NCBI GenBank assembly: GCA_037576215.1
Contig: JBANDB010000010.1
Span: forward strand, 2,852,001 to 2,916,000
Source: Armillaria gallica
Taxonomy: Eukaryota; Basidiomycota; Agaricomycetes; Agaricales; Physalacriaceae
Length of the DNA: 64,000 nucleotides
Direction of reading: 5' to 3'
The translations under genes were made by a program, and so were the position numbers. Numbering within the stretch: the stretch's first letter is position 1; each line of letters starts with the position of its first letter. This document shows, piece after piece, positions 23,790-33,389 of this stretch. The notes beneath the pieces were generated by a model, which worked only from the letters and a program-made list of their open reading frames with translations, had not been told where the DNA came from and did not search any database.

Positions 23790-24697
23790 CGTTATCTCTG
23801 TCGATGTAAATGTATGGGATGCTATAGCATGGATTTTCAACGATCATTTTCCTTCCACATGGGCGACATGCATCACGACTAGCCATTGGCGAACAGTCCG
23901 GACGTCTCACACGTCAAATAACTGATAGCCGGATTCGGCCACTGTGACTTGCTTTCAGCATCCATCTTTTCATGCCAACAATCCATGTCACATACAAGGA
24001 AGCTTCCTGGAAGATCTCCCTGGACTGAACTCGACCATCTGTCGCTGTAACTATCTTCTAGACAGGCATGGCGATACCTCCTCTGCACTCCGACTCCGCG
24101 TGTGCGTGCTATATGTAAGGCAAAATTACGCTTTGTTTGTTCTTGCCATCATACGCGTTGACGTGATATTTAGACTATGCATGGGAATTGACGGTGTGGC
24201 ACTACCAGCACATTTGGCTTGTGATTCTCACCCCTCCGTTTAGTCGAAGGTCACTCTCGCGAAAAGCGTGGGCCCCAGACTTTTGTGGTTACAGAAATCT
24301 CAGAATGGACTAAACAGATCTAGTGTCTTGAAAGCTCTGCTATGAACCAGACTTCTTTCGAAATCGTGATAGCATAGCCATATCAGATATCGTATGTCAG
24401 CGAAGCGACTCCTTTCAGTGTGTAACAGGATGAACCAAATGTTATCATAAGCGCCAGTCATCACGGCCCATGTAGGAAGGTGATATAACCCCATCACTTC
24501 GAGGATTGAACAGCAGCAAGCGATGAGATTGGAAAATAATACCATTATCTCACGTTGGTAGGCGGTTCTCAAGACGAAAGAACCAAATTGGAACATTTCT
24601 CACAACGGATGGATAGTTGAGATACATATACTGTACAGATATATTTATGGAGGAGAAGATACTGGACGAAAGATGAGGGATCGACTGTCTGGAGTAG
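23790..24697. other. No confident gene
   Basis: Short frames only (plus 23944-24243, minus 24300-24596) with no motif. The right end is the 3' flank of oxygenase B. Confidence 0.45.
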
Positions 24698-26032
24698 CTA
24701 CGACGCTGCAGCATTCTTTGATCTAAGGAACAGCCCACCTCCGAAATATCTGCAGTCAGCTTCCTGAGACTGATTACCCGTGTACTCGATGTAATCCGTC
24801 CTACTGATCTCAACAAGATCCGAAAGCGCGCTCAAATGGAACTCGGTGGAGATTTTTGCCTTCTTTCTTGGACTCCCATCCCCTTCGCATTTATCACCCA
24901 AAGCTTTGTACACCGAGAACTCCTCCCCCGTCCATTTACCTCCGACAGAAGTTTCTTCCAGGATGACCGGAACGAGCTCCACGTCGAATACATCGCCAAG
25001 TTTGGCGTAGATGACGGCATCAATACCTTTGAGATACTCCTTCCGAATGCTTGCTTGGCGATAGAGGTGGAGGAGTGGGATACCTACCTCCTCCGTCCCC
25101 CTATCGATTATCTCTTGGATAGCGTCGACAAGAGCCAACAGAGACGATTCCTTTGATAAGCCAGAGGGGGGTTGAAGTTCGTTGTCGTGATAATGGCACC
25201 CCATGTGTGAATGGAACACCACCATTTCCAGGATCGAGTCCTCCAAATCACAGTTCGGTGTCGATGATCGTGACGGCTCCGAAACAAAAACATCGTATTG
25301 GAGGATAATTCGCACACCTTCCGTGACAGGTTCGACTTTATGCTCTACGTCAGTATAGAATGCGACCGCCTTGAGATGTATCTTCGGTTGTGGTTTCACA
25401 TCAGCCTCTTTGACTTTGGGCTGCAGATCCACGACCGTCTCTTCTCCGCCATGTTTGAGATGAAGCGCGCCTCCTTTCCAGGCTGTGTTGAGCGCAACAA
25501 GAACAGTGCCGTGGTGGTCATCTCCGTGCGTTGAGTCGCGATGCCAGCCGAAATGGCCACCCTTGTCATACAATACAAGTTTGTAGAGCCTGACGTCGAC
25601 CTCTTTACCAATAAATAGGGTTCCCCCCAGGGCAACCTTCAGATGGGATTGTATTTCATCGAATGATCGGTACGCGTATCGAGGATTTTTGATGTCTTCC
25701 GCGTTGATCTCGTGGCCATTACGGTATGTTGGATCTGTGACTGTCTGGTCGCCCTTCCCGAAGGACGAAGGTGTGCTTTTCGAGCGGATAACATCAATGC
25801 GTGGGTAGCCGAGAGTACCAAAGGAAGCTTCTCCTGGACCCGTGAACTCGCATTCACTATAGTCGGATTCGAGGGTGTAAGAGACAAAAGGATTGGAGGC
25901 GATATTGTTCAGGGCCTCGATAATGGGTGAATCGCGAAAGACGCTTTGCTGCTTTATAGCATGGTTTTGGATGTGTGCATTGAGATCCACGTAGGCCAGT
26001 ACCGGGTGCTCGAGTTCTTGGGACGCTGACAT
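24698..26032 (-). CDS. 2OG-Fe(II) oxygenase, paralogue B (prolyl 4-hydroxylase-like fold)
   Basis: Intronless frame of 444 residues from ATG at 26032. The double-stranded beta-helix core is visible: FIGKEVDVRLYKLVLYDKGG leads into WHRD, giving iron ligands H164 and D166; the distal ligand H231 lies in DVEHKVEPVTEGVR, with R241 ten residues later, in place to bind the 2-oxoglutarate carboxylate. A C-terminal half of about 200 residues follows, ending in SQEADCRYFGGGLFLRSK, a block recurrent at the end of fungal members. All catalytic residues are present, so the enzyme is probably active; its substrate is unknown. A copy in opposite orientation lies about 3.4 kb upstream (29466-30815) and a pseudogene about 4.3 kb downstream. 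No signal peptide; probably cytosolic or nuclear. Confidence 0.88.
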   Translation of the reverse strand: MSASQELEHPVLAYVDLNAHIQNHAIKQQSVFRDSPIIEALNNIASNPFVSYTLESDYSECEFTGPGEASFGTLGYPRIDVIRSKSTPSSFGKGDQTVTDPTYRNGHEINAEDIKNPRYAYRSFDEIQSHLKVALGGTLFIGKEVDVRLYKLVLYDKGGHFGWHRDSTHGDDHHGTVLVALNTAWKGGALHLKHGGEETVVDLQPKVKEADVKPQPKIHLKAVAFYTDVEHKVEPVTEGVRIILQYDVFVSEPSRSSTPNCDLEDSILEMVVFHSHMGCHYHDNELQPPSGLSKESSLLALVDAIQEIIDRGTEEVGIPLLHLYRQASIRKEYLKGIDAVIYAKLGDVFDVELVPVILEETSVGGKWTGEEFSVYKALGDKCEGDGSPRKKAKISTEFHLSALSDLVEISRTDYIEYTGNQSQEADCRYFGGGLFLRSKNAAAS

Positions 26033-26061
26033 GCTGAGCGATATGCGCCTGATTCAGACTG

Positions 26062-26110
26062 AAGAACGTTATATACGAAGTAATCCCTTGGTGGCTGGAT
26101 AACAAGTGAT
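26062..26110 (-). promoter_or_regulatory. Core promoter of oxygenase B, conserved with paralogue C
   Basis: On the minus strand a gtatataacg TATA-like box (26068-26077) is followed by a ttcagtctgaatc block before the ATG. Upstream of paralogue C the same order occurs (gcttatagca, then ttcagcctaaatc), preceded in both by a ccaRccac..aag stretch. Conservation of this non-coding order suggests a shared promoter, although a recent duplication alone could explain it. Confidence 0.4.
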
Positions 26111-26119
26111 GAGGAGCTG

Positions 26120-26610
26120 GTTTCAGGATGTCTCACAATTCGGCTCGAGGGTCCGGTACGGATGGTTGAGTCGGTATGAGGTCAGCTTACTGTGTAGACA
26201 CTGCCGTGTAAGGCCACCTACCCACCTATCACAGATAGAGTGTAGTTTCGCTCTGCCGAATGAACTAGGTAGTAGAAGATAAATATTTTGAGTCTTGTGT
26301 TCCTGAGAGCTGCTAGGTTGATTGTCGACGCTGAGACTCAAAAGGAGATATCAGTGATTGATATTCCGGTACTAGCAAATAGTAAACGTTTGTTTCAACC
26401 TTGCATTGAAAATCTATGCGTCCCTTCTTACTTACCCTGAACAGACGTCTGGGATGTACTCGATGGTCAAGAGCACCTACAATTAGGGTTTTCTCTTTTC
26501 GACTTGTAGCAAATGGACTATTTCGATCCTGGGAGGTATCTCTGGCCGCAAAGTAGGTTTCGAAAAAGATCAGAGTAATTGGAGATTAAAATACGGTTAA
26601 ACAATTTCTG
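26120..26610. other. No gene seen
   Basis: Intergenic stretch between the upstream flank of oxygenase B and the 3' end of the dehydrogenase gene. A 72-codon minus frame (26123-26341) has no motif. Confidence 0.5.
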
Positions 26611-27872
26611 TTAATCGAAACACCATCCTCCGTTGATTCCCAGCTAAACAAACGGGTGTCAGAGGATTATGGCCACAGTTGTCCGTAATTCGATAACAAG
26701 ACGTACCGTTTGGCCTGAGATATTCATTTGTTATTACGAAAGATATGAATAGGAAAGAAAGATACGCACCGGTCATATAACGCGACTCCTTGGAAGCCAG
26801 GTAAGAAACAAGTCCTGCTATATCCTCAGGCTGCCCTATGTAGTCCAGCGCTGAGCGCGCCACATTCTTTGGTCATCGTCAGCTGGGCAATCCGCATGCT
26901 AATGAAATCGTACCGTCTTAATCAACTCGTTCATATCTCCTTGTTGGAGTGCTGCATCTCTGCCTATAGTGAGATGAGCCGCGAAGGGTGAATTGCACAC
27001 ATAGGATACTTACACATTTCAGTATCGACCGCGCCTGCATATTGGGATCAATGAGTGATCCGAGCGCGTCGCAAATCTCGAGAGACTCAAATCACCTGGC
27101 GCGTACGCATTAACGGTGATCCCATACTTTCCTAGATCAAGCGCTGTTTCCGAGAATCCATCAAAGACGAGTTAGAAGACAGGAATGAACACATACCGGC
27201 TCCCTGGGTAAGTCCCCGAATAGCCGACTTCGTCGCACCATATAGCGACATCATCGGCAAACCTGAAATCGTCCAATATGATGTTCTAGATGAAGTTTGA
27301 TAACAAACCTTGCTTTCCAGCAGAAGAGGAGCATCCAATGATCCGTCCCCCACGGCCCTGCTTGACCATCTGCTTCGCGGCGTACTGGTAGCACAGAAAA
27401 CATCCTCGTGCATTAACGGCGAAGCTTTGATCCCACTGGTCTACCGTATCTGGGTAAAGGCGTAGGTGTGACGTAAAAAAAATCAATACAAGGGGATCAT
27501 ACACACAATCAAGTATGTTCGCATTACGGCAGATGGCAGCATTCGCAACCATCTAACAAGGCGGCTTGAGGAGACATCGTTGGAAATGAATATGGCGCGA
27601 CGTACCACATCCAGTCCACCCAGCGTATTCACAGCACCTTCTACCATACCTTTGACGTCGATATCACTGGATACATCTCCAGGGAAAATCGCTGATCTGC
27701 GACCTTTCCTGATAATTTCGTCCTCGACCTCCTTCAATTTGGCAATCTTCTCAGGCAGTGGTAGATCGTTCACGGCAACATCGAACCCGTCGTCTGCCAA
27801 TCGAAGAGCTATTGCTTTACCGATACCTTGAGCAGCTCCAGTAACGACTGCGACGCCTTTGGCTGAGGACAT
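26611..27872 (-). CDS. Short-chain dehydrogenase/reductase (diacetyl/acetoin reductase-like)
   Basis: Ten exons on the minus strand reconstruct a 258-residue classical SDR: 27606-27872, 27507-27552, 27309-27449, 27197-27262, 27096-27143, 27014-27034, 26914-26963, 26770-26866, 26707-26714 and 26611-26643. Every junction has GT-AG ends and phases add up to 777 nt including the stop. The product shows the cofactor motif TGAAQGIG (11-18), an acidic DVSSD adenine-pocket loop, the ANAAI version of NNAG, catalytic Ser146 and YGATK (Tyr159, Lys163), a PGAVDTEM substrate loop and the end GQTLGINGGWCFD. Length and C-terminus resemble NAD(H)-dependent diacetyl/acetoin reductases, but the substrate cannot be fixed from sequence. 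Exons of 21 nt and 8 nt are unusual. Intact. Confidence 0.9.
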
Positions 27873-27889
27873 GACGGAGAGAAAAGAGA

Positions 27890-29410
27890 GATAGAGGACC
27901 GAGGTTAACGGAAGATCGTTTGATACTCACCTGATTATAAGGTATCGGAGTTTAAGGAATCCCGGGACGTTGTCTTGATTGTCTCCCAGCGAATATAAAG
28001 CCCACGAACGGCCAGAAGGTGCTCGCCGGGCGAAGTCTGGACCAAGATTAGTCTTTCGGAACCCCTTAACAACGTTCATATCACTAAAATATCAAATTGT
28101 AAGGCAAAATTGTAAACCATAGAAATAACCTACCAAGATAACTTCGCTGCATGCCTCTGAACCTTTCGAAGTCATAGCTGTGAGCACAGTCGGTCAGTGC
28201 TACCTCTCTGCAATTAGATTATCCTCAAAGCTGCTTTAACTACTTCGGATGTTTTTGATCAGAACACGACCGTTAAACATCGTGTTTGGTAACAAAATGT
28301 TGTTGGCTATCCGCCCGGATGCCGCCCGATAATACGATTAACGTAGCCCAACGACCCTGTGGACAGTGTAATTCGAACAATATTGACAAGAAGTCTCTCT
28401 ATCTCAGACTGAGTCGGTCCGAGTGGCACATCCTAGAGGAGGCAAAAAAAAAACGACAGCAGTATTTAGTTGCTGCGAGGGAACGGGCGCTTTTCCCTGC
28501 TCACCGATGTTCTTGCGTTACCCATCAAACCCCAACGGAGTAATGGGCGATCTTTAAACTCCGTCTGCCAGCGAACTTGAAAGCTTCCGTCGTAGCACAT
28601 GTTCGATAGCAAAGAGAGTACCTCCATGCAGGCGACGAGGCAAGAAATAAGACGGACAGGAAACGGGTTCGACTAGAACATAAAGATAGTATCACGTCTG
28701 ACCAGATATTCTCTTCGATACTGAAGCTGCACACACTTCCTGGTAAAGAGTAAATGCTGTTAACTTTGGAAGAAGCAATAAGAGCAATAGTCCTGCGGCG
28801 AGAATGGTCGTCAAGAACACCAAAAAAAAGCTGCAGCACTGTGGAGATGCGACGCTCGTATCGAAGCAGATGATCCAGAAAAATGAGTACCCCAGTAATA
28901 GTATTAGAAGCCGCCAGTCAGGACAAACGATAATCCGGACGAATGGGGGATGCATGGTTGAGTCAGAAAGCGTTTCGATCAATGTGAGTAAGGGTATGAA
29001 ATTCGGAGTTAGATGATCCTCATCTAATCTTATCTCCGACTTTCTCCCGACCATCATGACGTCTTCTCTCACAGCCTTAGAAAGCGTCCTGATCTCCGCC
29101 TTGTTGTTTCCTACTCCGGTCTCCATAGACACAAAAACTCGTTTCTCGACCCGCACTCAGTATGATATTCTTAGAGGATTCTATTTCAATGGAGTCATTG
29201 CGAAAGATACCCGCTCGGAGGGTGCCGCCTGTAGGACCGTCTCGAGCTCGGTACCATTTTCTGGGGGCGGCATATACGGACAATCCAACAGGAGAGTAGA
29301 GCGCGGCCAGACATGTTGACCACACGTGAATATTCGAATTATGAGACATCTGCATTCGGTTTGAAACATACTTATCTCCCCTTCTTTTCCAAACCAACCA
29401 CAAGCCATTA
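27890..29410. other. No confident gene; possible membrane-protein relic on the minus strand
   Basis: A minus frame around 28692-29156 encodes two hydrophobic segments (LLILLLGYSFFWIICF and FFLVFLTTILAAGLLLLLLL) preceded by a basic/acidic stretch with ETGVGNNKAEI. Its nominal start is GTG, and the frame upstream contains two stops before a further open block, so a broken membrane protein is plausible but unproven. The remaining short frames look like chance. Confidence 0.3.
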
Positions 29411-29413
29411 TTT

Positions 29414-29463
29414 TGCTTATAGCATCCTTCAGCCTAAATCCAGCACGTATCAATCGGGTTCTA
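29414..29463 (+). promoter_or_regulatory. Core promoter of oxygenase C
   Basis: gcttatagca (29415-29424) followed by ttcagcctaaatc about 45 bp before the ATG at 29466, in the same order as in the flank of paralogue B. An upstream in-frame extension from 29313 lacks similarity to the paralogues and covers this promoter, so the ATG at 29466 is chosen. Confidence 0.35.
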
Positions 29464-29465
29464 GA

Positions 29466-30815
29466 ATGTCGGCCATTAAGGAACCAGAGCATCCAGTACT
29501 AGTCTGCATGGATCTCAACGCACAAATGAAAAGCCAGGCTATACGGCAGCCATGTGTAATTCTCAATTCATCTGTTATCGAAGCCCTGAACAAAGTTGCC
29601 TCCCATCCCTTCGTCTCTTTCACACTAGGAGATCACTTTAGCGGCGCCAAGTTCATGGGTTCGGGGAAAACTTCCTTTGGCACTGTTGGCAACCCAGACA
29701 TCGATGCTATCCGCTCGAAGAGTATGCCTTCGGCTTTCGGGAAGGGCGACCAGACAGTCACGGACCCGACATACCGTAATGGCCATGAGGTCAATGCGGA
29801 TGATATCAAATCTCCTCCCGGATACCAGTACCCATCATTCGACCGCATCCGTTCCGATCTGAAGGACACCCTGGGAGTGACCCTATTCGTCGGTAAAGAA
29901 ATCGACGTCAGGCTCTACAAGCTTGCATTGTACGACCAGGGTGGCCATTTCGACTGGCATCGTGACTCGACGCACGGAGATGACCACCACGGCACTGTTT
30001 TGGTTGCACTCAACACAGCCTGGAAAGGAGGCGGACTTCGTCTAAGACATGGCGGAGAAGAGGCGGTCATGGACCTGCAACCCATAGTCGAAGACGTCGA
30101 CGAGGAACCCCAACCTGAGATATGTCTCAAGGCGGTCGCATTCTACACTGACGTGGAGCATAAAGTCGAACCTGTCACGGAAGGTGTGCGACTTGTACTC
30201 CAATACGATGTCTTCGTTTCTGAGCAGTCGTCACGATCCTCGACACCGGACCCCTACCTAGAGGAGTCGGGAGAGTCATTCCTGGATGGTGTGGCGCTCC
30301 ATTCGAGGATGGGGTGCCATGATCACGATAAAGAACTTCAAGCTCCTTCTGACCTCTCAAAAGAATCCTCTCTATTGGCTCTCGTCGAGGCTATCCATGA
30401 GATCATTGATGACGGGACGGAGGAAGTAGGTATCCCACTCCGCCACCTCTATCGCCAAGCAAGCATTCGCAAAGAGTATCTCAAGGATATCGATGCCGTC
30501 ATCTACGCCAGACTTAGCGAAGTATTCAACGTGGAGCTCGTTCCGGTCATCATGGAGGAAACTTCCGTTGAAGGTAACTGGACTAGGGAGGATTTCTGCG
30601 TTTACAAAGCTGTGGGTGAAAAAAACGAAGAGGATGGAAGTCCAACCAAGCGGGCAAGAAGTTCAACCGAATTCCATTTGAGTGCGCTTTCGGACATCGT
30701 CGAGATCAGTAGGCAAGACTCCATTGACTATACGGGCAACGAGTCGCAGGAAGCTCATTGCAGATATTTTGGAGGAGGGATGTTTATTTGCGCAAAGGAT
30801 TCCAAGACGCAATAG
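29466..30815 (+). CDS. 2OG-Fe(II) oxygenase, paralogue C
   Basis: Intronless 449-residue frame. The ATG at 29466 is preferred over an upstream in-frame codon at 29313 because MSAIKEPEHPVL aligns with the starts of paralogues A and B. Motifs: GKGDQTVTDPTYRNGHE (93-109), HxD at H165/D167 in HFDWHRDSTH, distal H232 and R242 in EHKVEPVTEGVR, and the C-terminal HCRYFGGGMF. Differences from B lie mainly in the acidic linker around 205-220 and the loop after DVFVSE. It faces paralogue B across the dehydrogenase gene in opposite orientation, suggesting an inverted duplication. Predicted soluble; substrate unknown. All catalytic residues are present. Confidence 0.88.
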   Translation: MSAIKEPEHPVLVCMDLNAQMKSQAIRQPCVILNSSVIEALNKVASHPFVSFTLGDHFSGAKFMGSGKTSFGTVGNPDIDAIRSKSMPSAFGKGDQTVTDPTYRNGHEVNADDIKSPPGYQYPSFDRIRSDLKDTLGVTLFVGKEIDVRLYKLALYDQGGHFDWHRDSTHGDDHHGTVLVALNTAWKGGGLRLRHGGEEAVMDLQPIVEDVDEEPQPEICLKAVAFYTDVEHKVEPVTEGVRLVLQYDVFVSEQSSRSSTPDPYLEESGESFLDGVALHSRMGCHDHDKELQAPSDLSKESSLLALVEAIHEIIDDGTEEVGIPLRHLYRQASIRKEYLKDIDAVIYARLSEVFNVELVPVIMEETSVEGNWTREDFCVYKAVGEKNEEDGSPTKRARSSTEFHLSALSDIVEISRQDSIDYTGNESQEAHCRYFGGGMFICAKDSKTQ

Positions 30816-32018
30816 CTCATCCGTATCTTCAAGTTTCGTTGTTCGTCCTACTAGTACATATACTCGATACATGTCTATGTCAAATCTACGTAAAGAAAAT
30901 CGAAGTGCTTTAAATATCGGTCCATTAGCAGTGTGGTTCCTCTCTTCAGGCGTGTTGCCTATCCGAAAAAAATTATAATCAGGAAGATTGAGAACTGCTC
31001 GTCTTGAGATCTGGAAAATACACTCGTTATCACGAATTAAGAATAAGCAAGCAACTAATCATTATGGATATAACAACAGTCATGGAGAAGCTGGAGGGCT
31101 TGGAGTGTCTGCCTTACGATCCGCTTTGCGACTGGAAGAGAAAAGGCAACTTTCGGTTGTCTGCTTCTGGGGTCGAATATGGAAGACCCCAGAACTTCGG
31201 TCGCAAAGCACGTATGCAGTCCGACTCAACTTTGTGTATCGAATGTTTGGTGGAGATGCAGAACGTATCGATATCCGGAGTGGTTACGGGAGTTCTGAAA
31301 CGCTTGAAGAATTTTTGGTTCATGGGAGCTTTGACGTGAGATAAGTCTCGTAAACAACACCATTAATATCTTTACAGCAGTGAAATACGTCTGGGAGCCA
31401 CGCTTTTCCCTATATCGATCGGGAACTGATCACACCAGAGAGTACAGAATTTCACAGGACGACGTACTCGCAGAGCCACACAGTTCCACCTCCGGTGTGT
31501 CCCAACAAAATCGAAGATGAGCTATGGTCGGCGTGTGAGGATGCTATAACTGGCACCTTGCATATGACTCGGAAATTTTGCGAAGGAGAAGGTTGAAGGT
31601 ATTGACCAAAGGTCACTGGGTGATAGCCTAACCCAAAAGCTGGTTCCGCAAACAGTCTCTTTTGGGAAAATGATGACAGCGTGGTATGTATAAGATCTAG
31701 AGAGCGAACGACAAATGGGTCCTGATCGGACAGTTATATGCACGGGAATTCCCGAGCGGAGGTGTTAAAGGGCCAACCTGGTTCAAGCTCTGCAGAGATG
31801 GAGCTTAGGCGATAACAGTGAAAGATCCGACTGCTACGCCCGAAGAACTTGAGCAGTGTAATCCTAAAGAGACATTATTTAAAATGAAGCCACTTCACCG
31901 AAGGGCGAAGAGCGGTATTACCCGCATAGCAGAGGCTCAATGAAGAGAAGGAAGAGAATACATCATTTCACTCTTTTCATATACAGCCGGACACATTCAC
32001 CATACATAATCCCAAAAT
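30816..32018. other. No confident gene
   Basis: Two overlapping plus frames (30988-31344 and 31004-31339) of about 115 codons have no motif; one contains CLPYDPLCDWKRKGNFRL. Nothing else recognised up to the protease stop codon. Confidence 0.4.
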
Positions 32019-33337
32019 TTATACGTAGTCAGAGAAGAACGCATGGTTACTACGTTGCATCAGCGTAGAACGGAAGAAAGATGAACGCAAGACGTACTCA
32101 GCATTTAAATATGCACGGGCAGGATTCGACTTTGCGAGGGACTTGCACGCCGTTTCGCCTACGAACCATAAGCCAATGCAAGACCGATACGAAGCATCGA
32201 CATACCATATGCATAATCATCAGTCCCCAAAATCTGGGGAAAGTGCGTTCCCTCATGGATGATCGTGCTATTGGTCATCAGTAACCTGTAAACAGCGCCA
32301 AGGGATAAGACATACTCCGCCCGGCTGCCCGACCCAGTAGCAGGGCATTGCCAGTAGTACCCACACAGGTACACCTTGCCGTAGGTCGAAGGGTACACAT
32401 ACGCATACGTGTCAGAATCAGTGCAGGAACAGTCATATGTCCACGAAGCAGGTGCCGTGGCGAGTCCCTGCTTATCGTCAGACAATTCAGAAAAAGAGAC
32501 AAATAAGTGACATACCTCAAAAGCACTCAATGTTCCCCTGTATCGGCTAGTCGCAAACGTGCCATACCAGGTCGTCTGAGTAGTTGACCCACTCGGGTTG
32601 GCTTCCAAATGGCTGATACTAGCCCGGGCTATAGCGGAGCTGTCGGAGATCGCCTGGGCGTTGATGCTCTGTCGGGATGCAGAGCAGGAAGTGTAGCTTG
32701 CGCGTTTGCTGAGGGAGCTTGCGCTGGAGCGGCCATCAGCGGCCCCACCAAGGGAAGAGGAGGAGAGCTTCGATAAAGACGAAAGCTGGCCGGAGAGTAC
32801 GACAGAGGCAGGAGTGACATGAGCACCGATGGTTGTGAGGGTACCATCATCCTCCACGGCTTGGATGGTCGACAGAGGGGTGATAGTGTACGTGCTCTCG
32901 CCAGCGTTGGTGAAGTTGAAAAAGTTTCCCAGCTCGTGCGTGACGGAAATAGACTCTTCGGGTGCGAGGACAGTAAACGCATGGTCAGCGCCCTTCTTGG
33001 CGGTGACCGAAGGGTTGTAGCGTACAGCGACACCCGTGAAGTCGGCAGAAATTCCGGCCGAGTTGACGACTGTGAAGGACTCTGTAGCCCATGAGCTGAG
33101 AACGGTGCGAGGGTCGTTCAGGAGCTTGACGGTTTCGTCGCCACTGTTGACAACAGTTGTCACTACCTCAAGAGCAGAGACGTCCGAGACGCTTTCCGGG
33201 GCTGTACAGGTGTGTTCTTTAGTGGACGAAATCCGCTACGGAGTAGAGAAACACTGACTAGATATCGAGATGGTGAGAGACTTGGTCGCAGAGGTGACGC
33301 TAGCAAAGGCCAAGAGTGCTGTAGAAAGGTAGAACAT
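32019..33337 (-). CDS. Secreted M35 deuterolysin-type metallopeptidase (peptidyl-Lys type)
   Basis: Six exons (33259-33337, 32516-33201, 32316-32467, 32206-32267, 32098-32158, 32019-32049) give 356 residues with all phases consistent. The protein starts with a signal peptide (MFYLSTALLAFASVTSA), continues with an N-terminal propeptide that has the VTTVVNSGDET beta-domain, and a Kex2-like site LSKR at 190-193. The mature ~163-residue enzyme starts at A194, the size of known fungal peptidyl-Lys metalloendopeptidases. Aspzincin zinc site: H310-E311-G-T-H314 and GTDDYAYG with D323 as third ligand. TYDCSC and YAYVYPSTYGKVYLC are typical family blocks. Two 48-nt introns contain no in-frame stop, so unspliced sequence still reads open, but splicing restores the conserved SRADTIIHEGTHF and SAFEGLATAP. 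Probably an extracellular protease; intact. Confidence 0.92.
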
Positions 33338-33371
33338 TGCGCTGACGATGCCTTTGCCTCTGCAGAGGGAG

Positions 33372-33381
33372 GGCTTTTATT
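33372..33381 (-). promoter_or_regulatory. TATA-like box of the M35 protease gene
   Basis: On the minus strand aataaaagcc lies about 35 bp before the ATG at 33337. This would imply a very short leader; a TATA-like element at this distance is plausible but not proven. Confidence 0.3.
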
Positions 33382-33389
33382 CTGTTCAG

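Noticed and set aside
24836..25156. Plus-strand frames opposite oxygenase B
   Set aside because: Antisense shadows of a gene with full catalytic motifs on the minus strand.
29313..29465. 51-codon N-terminal extension of oxygenase C
   Set aside because: No counterpart in paralogues A and B, and it covers the conserved promoter-like block; ATG at 29466 preferred.
32159..33163. Single 334-codon reading of the M35 protease without introns
   Set aside because: It starts at GTG, lacks the signal peptide, inserts residues before the zinc site and replaces the conserved C-terminus with intron sequence.
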